Assembly: GCA_021163085.1 (NCBI GenBank) | Contig: JAGGXL010000181.1 | Span: 1 to 21,972 of the forward strand | Direction of reading: 5' to 3' | DNA: 21,972 bases | Source: Thermodesulfobacterium sp. | Lineage (GTDB): Bacteria > Desulfobacterota > Thermodesulfobacteria > Thermodesulfobacteriales > Thermodesulfobacteriaceae | Part shown: piece after piece, positions 14,987 through 21,292 of the stretch | Layout: each line of letters begins with the position of its first letter | Position numbering within the stretch: position 1 is the stretch's first letter | The notes under the pieces: generated by a model | The model's input: only the letters and a program-made list of their open reading frames with translations | What the model was told of the DNA's origin: nothing | Databases searched by the model: none | Translations under genes and position numbers: made by a program

Positions 14987-15786
14987 TTTACTATCCCCAA
15001 AACAAAATATTTTAGCTTGTAAAAAGCTAAAGCAAGATATTCATGAATTGCTCTATTAGTCAACTCAATATATAGATCGTGTGGTAAGAGTTTCCATATA
15101 CTTAAAGAGGGTTTACAAAGTTTATAGGAATAATTAGTAGGGTAAGGAATAGGGGACAACCCTTCTTTTTTGAAAAGATAAAGAGCTCTCGGCAGATGAT
15201 AGGCAGATGTTAAAAGTAAAAAAAGTATATCAGGTTTTTTGTTTTCTTTTAAAAAATACTCTTTTAGTACCCTTACACTGGTAATAGTATCAAGCGGAGT
15301 ATCAATTGCCTCAACTTTAAACCCAAACTTTTCAGCCATTATTTTAAGATATGTTGCCCCTCTATTATTTTTATCCTCATAAGAACCACCCAGAATTATT
15401 ATTTCTTTGTCTGGATATTGTTTTTTTAATTCTAAAGCTTTCAAAAATCTGACCAGAGTCTCTCTGCTAAATCTTTCTTCCAAACTGAGATTTTCTTCTC
15501 CATAAATTCTCCCTGTAAGAACAACCACTTTTTTAATATCAGCTATTTTTTCTTTTTTAGGAGGAGTGTAATTCTCTTCAAGCTGTTTTAAAAGAAAATA
15601 AGGTAAAAAAGGAGTGGAAGAAAGATAATAAATGAAAATAGCAAGAAAAAGTAAAAATCTTCTTCTGCCTTTTCTTTTTTCAAGAATTACATAAATAGAA
15701 ACAAGAAGAAAGAAAATGAAAATTAAACTTGATGGATAAAGAAGGAATAGGAAAAACTTTTTAAGAGAAAAGGCCAAATCATTCAT
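14983..15786 (-). CDS. DUF218/YdcF-ElyC family membrane protein
   Basis: A 267-residue inner-membrane protein. Two hydrophobic segments lie at about residues 10-34 and 42-64, then a soluble DUF218 domain with VVVLTGRIYG, IIILGGSYED, TITSVRVLKEYF and LLTSAYHLPRALYLFKKEG. ElyC and SanA relatives affect envelope integrity and peptidoglycan precursor use in E. coli; the biochemical activity is not established. The start is ATG 15786. A longer reading upstream merely translates the tRNA-Asp gene, giving the well-known false N-terminus with SSARLER. The ATG lies only 11 nt beyond the encoded CCA of tRNA-Asp and has no ribosome-binding site, so the gene is probably carried on the tRNA transcript. 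It overlaps gmhA by 4 nt. Confidence 0.85.
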   Translation of the reverse strand: MNDLAFSLKKFFLFLLYPSSLIFIFFLLVSIYVILEKRKGRRRFLLFLAIFIYYLSSTPFLPYFLLKQLEENYTPPKKEKIADIKKVVVLTGRIYGEENLSLEERFSRETLVRFLKALELKKQYPDKEIIILGGSYEDKNNRGATYLKIMAEKFGFKVEAIDTPLDTITSVRVLKEYFLKENKKPDILFLLLTSAYHLPRALYLFKKEGLSPIPYPTNYSYKLCKPSLSIWKLLPHDLYIELTNRAIHEYLALAFYKLKYFVLGIVK

Positions 15787-15797
15787 ATAGAATAAAG

Positions 15798-15875
15798 TGG
15801 CGGGGCTGACGGGACTTGAACCCGCGGCCTCCTGCGTGACAGGCAGGCGCTCTAACCGTGCTGAGCTACAGCCCC
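15798..15875 (-). tRNA. tRNA-Asp (GUC)
   Basis: The minus strand folds as a full cloverleaf: acceptor GGGGCTG/CAGCCCC, D stem GCTC/GAGC, anticodon stem CCTGC/GCAGG with loop CTGTCAC (anticodon GUC at 34-36), T arm GCGGG-TTCAAGT-CCCGT, discriminator G. The CCA tail is encoded in the DNA (15800-15798). Confidence 0.97.
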
Positions 15876-15890
15876 ATTCTATCAAGAAAA

Positions 15891-15919
15891 ATTATAATGC
15901 AATTTTTAAAAAATACAAA
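15891..15919 (-). promoter_or_regulatory. Candidate promoter for tRNA-Asp
   Basis: A perfect -10 TATAAT (15896-15891) lies 17 nt after TTTGTA (15919-15914), within the 44-nt gap between the two tRNA genes. The predicted start is about 9 nt before mature tRNA-Asp. The weak -35 leaves room for co-transcription from the tRNA-Val promoter instead. Confidence 0.42.
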
Positions 15920-15991
15920 TGGGCGGAAGAGGATTTGAACCTCTGACCCCCGGCTTGTAAGGCCGATGCTCTCCCCCTGAGCTATCCGCCC
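15920..15991 (-). tRNA. tRNA-Val (UAC), CCA not encoded
   Basis: Acceptor GGGCGGA/TCCGCCC, D stem GCTC/GAGC, anticodon stem TCGGC/GCCGG with loop CTTACAA (anticodon UAC), T arm AGAGG-TTCAAAT-CCTCT, discriminator A. The base after the discriminator is T (ATTT), so no CCA is encoded and the tail must be added by an enzyme. Confidence 0.96.
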
Positions 15992-16011
15992 ATCCTTTAT
16001 TTTAAAAATTA

Positions 16012-16039
16012 AAATTAACCTAATTTTTACTTTTGTCAA
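16012..16039 (-). promoter_or_regulatory. Candidate promoter for the tRNA cluster
   Basis: A perfect TTGACA (16039-16034) is followed after 16 nt by a weak TAATTT (16017-16012), about 20 nt upstream of mature tRNA-Val. The strong -35 box and correct distance support it; the -10 is poor. Confidence 0.42.
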
Positions 16040-16060
16040 GCATTACACAACATAATGTAT

Positions 16061-16522
16061 TTACAAAAAATCTGGATAGACTATCCATGAAATAATCCAG
16101 TTTCCTTTATCATCTCTCTCAAGAGCTACTACCCCTCCCTGCCTGAATTTGATAACAGGCTTTTCTGCATCACGAACAATTAACATGGAACATAGCTTTT
16201 GAAGATGAGGCAAATGCCCAACTAACATAATAGAATCCTTAAAATCAGATAGTTTATTTGCCCATATTTCAGAAGGGTCAAGTGGTTTTAATCCCTCTGC
16301 TTCCAATATCCCCTCTGAAGGATTTAAATAATCACCTATAATCTCTGCTGTTTGTTTTGCTCTCAGTTTTCCAGAATGAAAAATTTGAGCAATTTTAATT
16401 CCTGCTTTTTTCAACGCCTGTGCTACCTTCTCAACTTCCATTTTACCAATCTCAGAAAGAGGCTTTTGAGGATCTTCTGATTCTGGTTTGGGAATTCCAT
16501 GTTGAACCAAATATAATTTCAT
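16061..16522 (-). CDS. sixA: Phosphohistidine phosphatase SixA-like protein
   Basis: A small (153-residue) single-domain histidine phosphatase. The opening MKLYLVQHGIPKPESED replaces the family's usual RHG with QHG; the catalytic H8 is kept. Other expected features are DPQKPLSEIGKMEVEKVA, R54 in HSGKLRAKQTAEI, and H103 in LVGHLPHLQKL. SixA removes phosphate from histidine on phosphotransfer proteins, for example NPr in E. coli; the target here is unknown. Gln in place of the first Arg would be expected to change phosphate binding, though my recollection is that QHG variants occur in related bacteria. A near-perfect AAAGGAGGTGAT ribosome-binding site precedes ATG 16522. It is divergent from the M48 protease gene. 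Confidence 0.85.
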   Translation of the reverse strand: MKLYLVQHGIPKPESEDPQKPLSEIGKMEVEKVAQALKKAGIKIAQIFHSGKLRAKQTAEIIGDYLNPSEGILEAEGLKPLDPSEIWANKLSDFKDSIMLVGHLPHLQKLCSMLIVRDAEKPVIKFRQGGVVALERDDKGNWIISWIVYPDFL

Positions 16523-16525
16523 AAA

Positions 16526-16545
16526 CTAATCACCTCCTTTATTAG
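16526..16545 (-). promoter_or_regulatory. sixA ribosome-binding site in the loop of a small inverted repeat
   Basis: On the minus strand CTAAT and ATTAG (5-bp arms) flank AAAGGAGGTG, placing the Shine-Dalgarno in a 10-nt loop just before the sixA ATG. The stem is short and AU-rich, so structural control is only a possibility. Confidence 0.35.
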
Positions 16546-16558
16546 AGGGATTTTTAAC

Positions 16559-16589
16559 TTGACATCTTTTAATCTTTTTTATATATAAT
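16559..16589 (+). promoter_or_regulatory. Promoter of the M48 protease gene
   Basis: Perfect TTGACA (16559-16564), then TATATA after 17 nt (16582-16587) overlapping TATAAT after 19 nt (16584-16589). The predicted start near 16594-16596 leaves only about 10 nt before ATG 16606, with no ribosome-binding site. Confidence 0.58.
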
Positions 16590-16612
16590 AATCTCATAAT
16601 TGATTATGAAAA
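16585..16612 (-). promoter_or_regulatory. Candidate sixA promoter overlapping the protease promoter
   Basis: Minus-strand TTTTCA (16612-16607), 16-nt spacer, TATTAT (16590-16585). Its -10 lies on the same bases as the opposite-strand -10 of the protease gene, so the two could exclude each other. Confidence 0.35.
16595..16608. repeat. Inverted repeat CATAAT-TG-ATTATG at the protease start codon
   Basis: Perfect 6-bp arms with a 2-nt centre, spanning the predicted transcript start and the ATG of the protease gene. It is in a good operator position, or it could form a weak hairpin at the mRNA 5' end. Confidence 0.4.
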
Positions 16613-17871
16613 CCATTAGACTTCTAATTTTTTTTGTTTTAATTTTTTTCTTCACAAGCAGTTGCACACCCTCCAATTCTAATAAACCATTTTTCACTCT
16701 TATATCAGAAGAAAAAGAAGTAGAGCTCGGTAAACTTTATATTCACTCTTACATCAACGAATTTGAAGGCCTTTATCCAGAAAAAGAAGTTCAAAAATAT
16801 ATTAACTCTCTGGGCTTAAAAATTGCTAAGCATACACAAAGAAAAGTCCCTTATAAATTTTATGTAGTGAACTCAGGTATTGTAAATGCCTTTGCATTGC
16901 CAGGAGGTCCGGTAGTAGTCACAAGGGGGCTCCTTTTACAACTTGATAACGAAAGCCAGCTGGCAGGAATTCTTGGTCATGAATTAGGGCATATCAATGC
17001 AAGACATCATGTAAAATTTCTGGAAAAGCAGTTAGCATTGAGTATTTTCTTACAAATAGGAAACCTGTTTGCCCCGCAAGATTTAACCGGTGAGATACTC
17101 CTTCAACTTGGACAGATTTCAACTTCTCTTTTGACTCTTAAATTCAGCAGAGACCAGGAAAGAGAAGCAGATAGATATGGGTTACTCTATGCCTTTAAAG
17201 CTGGTTATTCCCCTCAGGGGATGATAGAAGTTTTTGAAAAATTTAAAAAATTAGAGAAAAAAAGACCTCCTGAATGGCTCTCAACCCATCCTTTACCAGA
17301 ATCGAGAATAAAAAAAACCAAAGAATATATAGCAACTTTCAAACCAACCGGTATTCTTATAAAAGATACTCAAAAATTTCACAAAATTAAAAATCTTATT
17401 CTTAAAACTAAAGAGTCTTACAGTTATGTGGAAAAAGGTAAAAAGGCCTATAAAAAAATAGGCTTTAATGAAGCAAAAAATTATTTCAAAAAAGCTTTAA
17501 AATTTTATTCCAAAAATACTATTGCTCTGATTTATTTAGCTAAAATAGAAATGGAAAAAAATAATCTAACTGCAGCTAAAAATTATATAAATTCTGCTAT
17601 CAAATATGATCCCGATTTTTTTACTGCTAACATTCTTGCAGGAATAATCAATTTCAAACTTAAAAATTTTGAAACTTCTTTAAAATTTTTCGAAAAGGCA
17701 AAATCTCTAATTCCTTTTAATGGAATTTCCTACTATTATACAGGAAGAATCTATGAAGAAAAAGGAAGGCTTAATTTAGCTTTTAAAAATTATGAAAAAG
17801 CTTTAGAACTCGGTCCTAAAAATGAAACCTGGTATAAAGACTGTTATTACAGATATAATAAGTTAAAATGA
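16606..17871 (+). CDS. M48 family metalloprotease lipoprotein with TPR repeats (BepA-like)
   Basis: A periplasmic zinc protease of 421 residues. The N-terminus is a lipoprotein signal (LLIFFVLIFFF) ending in lipobox TSSC with C20 as the lipidated residue. The protease domain (about 35-250) has HELGH with H125, E126 and H129, and the third zinc ligand E187 in QEREADRYG, plus AFALPGGPVVVTRGLL and STHPLPESRI typical of M48. The C-terminal part (about 263-415) holds about four TPR repeats. BepA/YfgC relatives monitor outer-membrane protein and LPS-transport assembly. ATG 16606 is chosen because it follows the promoter and begins MKTIRLL; a TTG at 16600 is less likely. The stop overlaps the next gene's start (ATGA). 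Confidence 0.9.
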   Translation: MKTIRLLIFFVLIFFFTSSCTPSNSNKPFFTLISEEKEVELGKLYIHSYINEFEGLYPEKEVQKYINSLGLKIAKHTQRKVPYKFYVVNSGIVNAFALPGGPVVVTRGLLLQLDNESQLAGILGHELGHINARHHVKFLEKQLALSIFLQIGNLFAPQDLTGEILLQLGQISTSLLTLKFSRDQEREADRYGLLYAFKAGYSPQGMIEVFEKFKKLEKKRPPEWLSTHPLPESRIKKTKEYIATFKPTGILIKDTQKFHKIKNLILKTKESYSYVEKGKKAYKKIGFNEAKNYFKKALKFYSKNTIALIYLAKIEMEKNNLTAAKNYINSAIKYDPDFFTANILAGIINFKLKNFETSLKFFEKAKSLIPFNGISYYYTGRIYEEKGRLNLAFKNYEKALELGPKNETWYKDCYYRYNKLK

Positions 17872-18743
17872 TTGACCTTCCTTTTATCGTCACTTTTCCT
17901 ATTTCAGGAGTTACTACTTCTATATTAATACCCCCTTTAGTTAGTTTTCTTATTGCTTTTTTATGTGCCTCTGGAGGGTTAAGTGGCGCATTTCTACTTC
18001 TTCCTTTTCAGGTAAGTGTCCTGGGATTTACCACACCTTCTGTAAGTGCTACCAATCATCTTTATAATGTCTTTTCTATCCCCTTTGGTGTTTACAGATA
18101 CTGGAAGGAGAAAAGATTCTTTTTTCCTTTAACTTTAATAATGATTTTAGGAACTCTTCCCGGTGTAATTATAGGTTATTTTCTAAGAATTCATTTTTTT
18201 AATAAATTAAAAAATTTTAAATTATTAGTAGGTTTAGTGCTTCTAAGTATCGCTGCAAGATTGATTTATGAAATTTTTGTAGTAAAAAAAGAAACTAAAT
18301 TTTCTCCTGATCCTCCCCAAATATTTACCTTTAACTGGGAAAAATTAAAATTTACATATTCTGGAGAAGTATTTGAATTAAATTCTTTTTTTATTACATT
18401 ACTTGCTCTTTTCATAGGTGCAATAGGAGGTATTTATGGAATTGGAGGTGGGGCTTTGATGGCTCCTATACTTCTTGCTTTTTTTAGATTTTCAGCCTAT
18501 GTTTTTGCAGGAGCAACACTGGCAGGAACATGTATAACTTCTATAGTAGGAGTGATCGTTTTTACCTTAGGTGGACATCAGCCAGATTGGTTATTGGGCC
18601 TACTTTTTGGAATAGGTGGTGCTTTAGGTCTTTTCTTCGGTGCAAGACTTCAAAAATACATGCCTCAAAGATTAATAAGAATTATAATCACATTTAGTGT
18701 TCTTTTTATAGGTTATAAGTATGTGACTTCCTTCTTTAAGTGA
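17868..18743 (+). CDS. TauE/SafE family membrane transporter
   Basis: A 291-residue integral membrane protein of about eight helices in two repeats. The two glycine-rich signature stretches are ASGGLSGAFLLLPF (34-47) and GAIGGIYGIGGGALMAPILL (184-202), and SVSATNHLYN and GATLAGTCITS follow each. A polar insertion at about 140-172 separates the halves. TauE/SafE proteins are thought to export sulfite, sulfoacetate or other organosulfur anions; the substrate here is not shown. It overlaps the protease gene by 4 nt, so both are one transcript. It ends in an 8-nt convergent overlap with the sirohaem decarboxylase gene; the link to sulfur metabolism is suggestive only. Confidence 0.85.
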   Translation: MIDLPFIVTFPISGVTTSILIPPLVSFLIAFLCASGGLSGAFLLLPFQVSVLGFTTPSVSATNHLYNVFSIPFGVYRYWKEKRFFFPLTLIMILGTLPGVIIGYFLRIHFFNKLKNFKLLVGLVLLSIAARLIYEIFVVKKETKFSPDPPQIFTFNWEKLKFTYSGEVFELNSFFITLLALFIGAIGGIYGIGGGALMAPILLAFFRFSAYVFAGATLAGTCITSIVGVIVFTLGGHQPDWLLGLLFGIGGALGLFFGARLQKYMPQRLIRIIITFSVLFIGYKYVTSFFK

Positions 18744-19749
18744 TATTTAAATCTAAATCATAAAAAAGTTTTAACCTTATTTTTTTTAATTCCTTTATTG
18801 TTTCAAGCATAATAAAGTTTTTAATACCATATTTTTGGGCAAGTATTGGTATTTTTTCTTTTTCTTTTTCTTCTTTAAAATGGCACATAGTGTAAAGGTT
18901 ATATCTCCAGTTAGGATAGGTTTTCCTTTCATAGCAGTGAGTTATAAAAAGATTTTTAGAAAGATCTTCGATAATATGTTCCATTTCTTCTTTCTCCACT
19001 TCCCATGCCACCATTATATTTGTATTGAACCCCAATTTATCGTGCTTTAAAAGCGCTCCCAATCTTCTTAAAGCACTCTTCTCTTTCATTTTCCTTATCC
19101 AAGAAAAAAGCTCTTCCTCTTTAATATTCAGAGATTCTGTTATTTTTTTAAAAGGTTTTTTAATTAAAGGAAGTGGTTCCTGTAAAATTTTTACCAATTT
19201 TTTGTCTTTTTCTGAAATAATTTCGTCAGATTTTAATTTTTCAACTTCGGCATCTATAATCTCGTCCTTATCAAGATTTACAATCTTATCTTCAAAAACG
19301 GTAGAGATTTTAAAAATTCTTAGTGCAGGCAGATATAAAAAGTCATCTATTTCGCAAAGCTCAGCCAATCTATTAACCTCTTCCAGAAGGTCTACCTCTG
19401 GTAAAGTAACCAAGATAAACCAGAGATTATAACTGTGATTTCTTAAATAATTATGACTTATTCCAGGATGTTTATTAATAACTGATATTGCCTTATCAAG
19501 TTTCTCTGAAGGAACCTTAAAAGCAAAAAGAGCAGACTTGTGCCCAAAAAACAAAGGATTAAATATAGCTGAAATTTGTCTCAAAATTTTCTTTTTTTGA
19601 AATTCTTTTAAGATTCCTATTACCTTTTCTTCTTCTAAACCTATCTTTTTCCCTATTTTCAAAAAAGGGCGTGGATGTAAAGGGAAACTTTTTTGAACAA
19701 TATCTAAAAGTTCTTTTTTAGTTGTTTCAGAAATTTCCCTAAGAGCCAT
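18736..19749 (-). CDS. ahbAB: Fused AhbA-AhbB sirohaem decarboxylase
   Basis: Sirohaem decarboxylase turns sirohaem into 12,18-didecarboxysirohaem in the alternative haem (and d1-haem) pathway. AhbA and AhbB are normally separate Lrp/AsnC-like proteins of about 150-170 residues; here both are in one 337-residue chain. The N-half (about 8-150) has IVQKSFPLHPRPF, ILRQISAIFNPLFFGH and SHNYLRNHSYNLWF (H99, Y101, R103). The C-half (about 180-330) has LVKILQEPLPLIKKPF, ALRRLGALLKHDKLGFN, NIMVAWEVE and THCYERKTYPNWRYNLYTM (H271, Y273). A charged linker lies between (155-180). Each half begins with a helix-turn-helix-like region. It overlaps the rpoD end by 11 nt, has no ribosome-binding site, and so depends on rpoD translation. 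It supports a sulfate-reducer-like organism. Confidence 0.9.
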   Translation of the reverse strand: MALREISETTKKELLDIVQKSFPLHPRPFLKIGKKIGLEEEKVIGILKEFQKKKILRQISAIFNPLFFGHKSALFAFKVPSEKLDKAISVINKHPGISHNYLRNHSYNLWFILVTLPEVDLLEEVNRLAELCEIDDFLYLPALRIFKISTVFEDKIVNLDKDEIIDAEVEKLKSDEIISEKDKKLVKILQEPLPLIKKPFKKITESLNIKEEELFSWIRKMKEKSALRRLGALLKHDKLGFNTNIMVAWEVEKEEMEHIIEDLSKNLFITHCYERKTYPNWRYNLYTMCHFKEEKEKEKIPILAQKYGIKNFIMLETIKELKKIRLKLFYDLDLNIT

Positions 19750-21292
19750 AAATCAAAAAATTTTTTAACAATTTAATTCTGTTAGGATGCTTAAGTTTCC
19801 TCAAAGCCATACTTTCAATTTGCCTAATCCTCTCTTTGGTAACACCAAATTTATTCCCTACTTCTTCCAAAGTACATGCTTCCTTTTCTCCTATACCAAA
19901 TCTTAATCTTATAATTTTTTCTTCCCTTGGGGAAAGAGTTTTTAAAAGTTCTCTAACCTTTTCTGAAAGTGCTGTATTGAATGTAGCTTCGTCAGGTTTA
20001 ACAGTGTTCTGGTCTTCTATAAAGTCTCTAAGAGTCGTATCCTCGTCTTCACCAACTGTTGTTTCAAGAGAAACAGGATGTTTCATTACTTTAAAAATAT
20101 AATTCAGTTTTTCTATGGATTGACCAGTTTCCTTAGCCAGTTCGTCAAGAGTAGGGTCTCTTCCATATTCTTGATAAAATTTCGTAGAAACTATTTTGCT
20201 TATTTTATAGATGGTTTCAATAATATGAACAGGGACTCTTATAGTCCTCGTATTTTCAGCTAAATATCTCGTTATACTCTGTCTTATCCACCAAGTAGCA
20301 TAACTGCTAAATTTGAACCCTTTCCTATAATCAAATTTCTCTATAGCTTTTAATAATCCAATGTTTCCCTCTTGAATAAGATCACTCAAAAACATACCAT
20401 TAGGAGAATATTTGCGAGCAAGAGATATTATTAATCTGAGATTAGCTTTTACCAACTCTTCTTTATTTTTTCTGATCTCTTGAAAAGCTCTGCATATACT
20501 TTCTCCGCTTTCATAAATTTTCTCCACAGGCTCTCCAAAATAGTCATTGGTCTGTCTCAAAAAATCGTTATGCTTATCAATGTCTTTTTTGATCTTTTCT
20601 ATTTTAAACTTATCCAGCGAAAAATTTTTAAAATATCGTTCAATATTGTCAAGTTTCCCATTAAAAGAAAAAATCTTTTCTAAGGCTTTTTCTTTAAGAG
20701 AATACTCCCTTTTAATTTTTTCTTTAAATTTATAAAATTCCTTAATTTTTTTGTAACCCTCAAGTATTTCACAAGAAAGTTCGTCAAGCAAAAGTTTGGT
20801 AGGTCTTGTCTCATAAATTAAGTGTATAATTTTATCTATTAATTTTGCTTTTCTCTTCTTTTTAAAATTTTCAACAAGTTTATTTATATTATTTTTTAGT
20901 TCTTTTAACCAATTCTCTGCTTTATCTGACTCTTTTAAGAGTTTATCATAATCTTTAAAGAGTAGAGTAAGTTTTTTGTCTCTTTCTGCTTTGATTAGCA
21001 AATGGTAGAATTTTATAACTTGAGAGTAATAATTCAGAACCTCTTTTAAAATTATCCTTTCGTTTTCTTCTATAGTTTTTCCTATTCTTACTTCATCTTC
21101 TGAAGTTAAAAGTTTATGAGAGAAAACTTCTTTAAAATAAATTTTAATAGGATCTTCTGTACCTTTACTTCTTAAAGATTTTTTTGTTTTTCCACCTTCA
21201 TTATCTAACCATTCTTCCTCCTCTTCTAATACTTCTTTAAAATCTTCCTCGTCCTTAAATAAACAAAATTTTTTATCATTGTGGAGGCTCAT
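19739..21292 (-). CDS. rpoD: RNA polymerase primary sigma factor RpoD (sigma-70)
   Basis: The housekeeping sigma factor, 517 residues. Region 1.2 is at about 46-80 (DPIKIYFKEVFSHKLLTSEDEV). A long, helical, Lys/Glu-rich non-conserved region fills 80-270. Region 2 (280-357) has ANLRLIISLARKY, DLIQEGNIGLLKAIEKFDY, and 2.3-2.4 SSYATWWIRQSITRYLAENT. Region 3 covers about 358-440 and includes GRDPTLDELA. Region 4 (455-504) has SPREEKIIRLRFGIGE and the -35-reading helix GVTKERIRQIES. Region 1.1 appears reduced to an acidic stretch of about 45 residues instead of the usual 80 or so. ATG 21292 has a very strong AAAGGAGGGGGGAT ribosome-binding site and overlaps dnaG by 4 nt. The many TTGACA boxes in the window fit its conserved DNA-reading helices. 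Confidence 0.95.
   Translation of the reverse strand: MSLHNDKKFCLFKDEEDFKEVLEEEEEWLDNEGGKTKKSLRSKGTEDPIKIYFKEVFSHKLLTSEDEVRIGKTIEENERIILKEVLNYYSQVIKFYHLLIKAERDKKLTLLFKDYDKLLKESDKAENWLKELKNNINKLVENFKKKRKAKLIDKIIHLIYETRPTKLLLDELSCEILEGYKKIKEFYKFKEKIKREYSLKEKALEKIFSFNGKLDNIERYFKNFSLDKFKIEKIKKDIDKHNDFLRQTNDYFGEPVEKIYESGESICRAFQEIRKNKEELVKANLRLIISLARKYSPNGMFLSDLIQEGNIGLLKAIEKFDYRKGFKFSSYATWWIRQSITRYLAENTRTIRVPVHIIETIYKISKIVSTKFYQEYGRDPTLDELAKETGQSIEKLNYIFKVMKHPVSLETTVGEDEDTTLRDFIEDQNTVKPDEATFNTALSEKVRELLKTLSPREEKIIRLRFGIGEKEACTLEEVGNKFGVTKERIRQIESMALRKLKHPNRIKLLKNFLIYGS

Noticed and set aside
15787..15885. N-terminal extension of the DUF218 protein reading through SSARLER
   Set aside because: It is the translation of the tRNA-Asp gene, a common annotation artefact; the real start is ATG 15786.
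18845..18876. Polypyrimidine tract (TTTTTC repeats) as a possible simple repeat or terminator
   Set aside because: It encodes the Lys/Glu stretch EEKEKEKI of the sirohaem decarboxylase on the minus strand.
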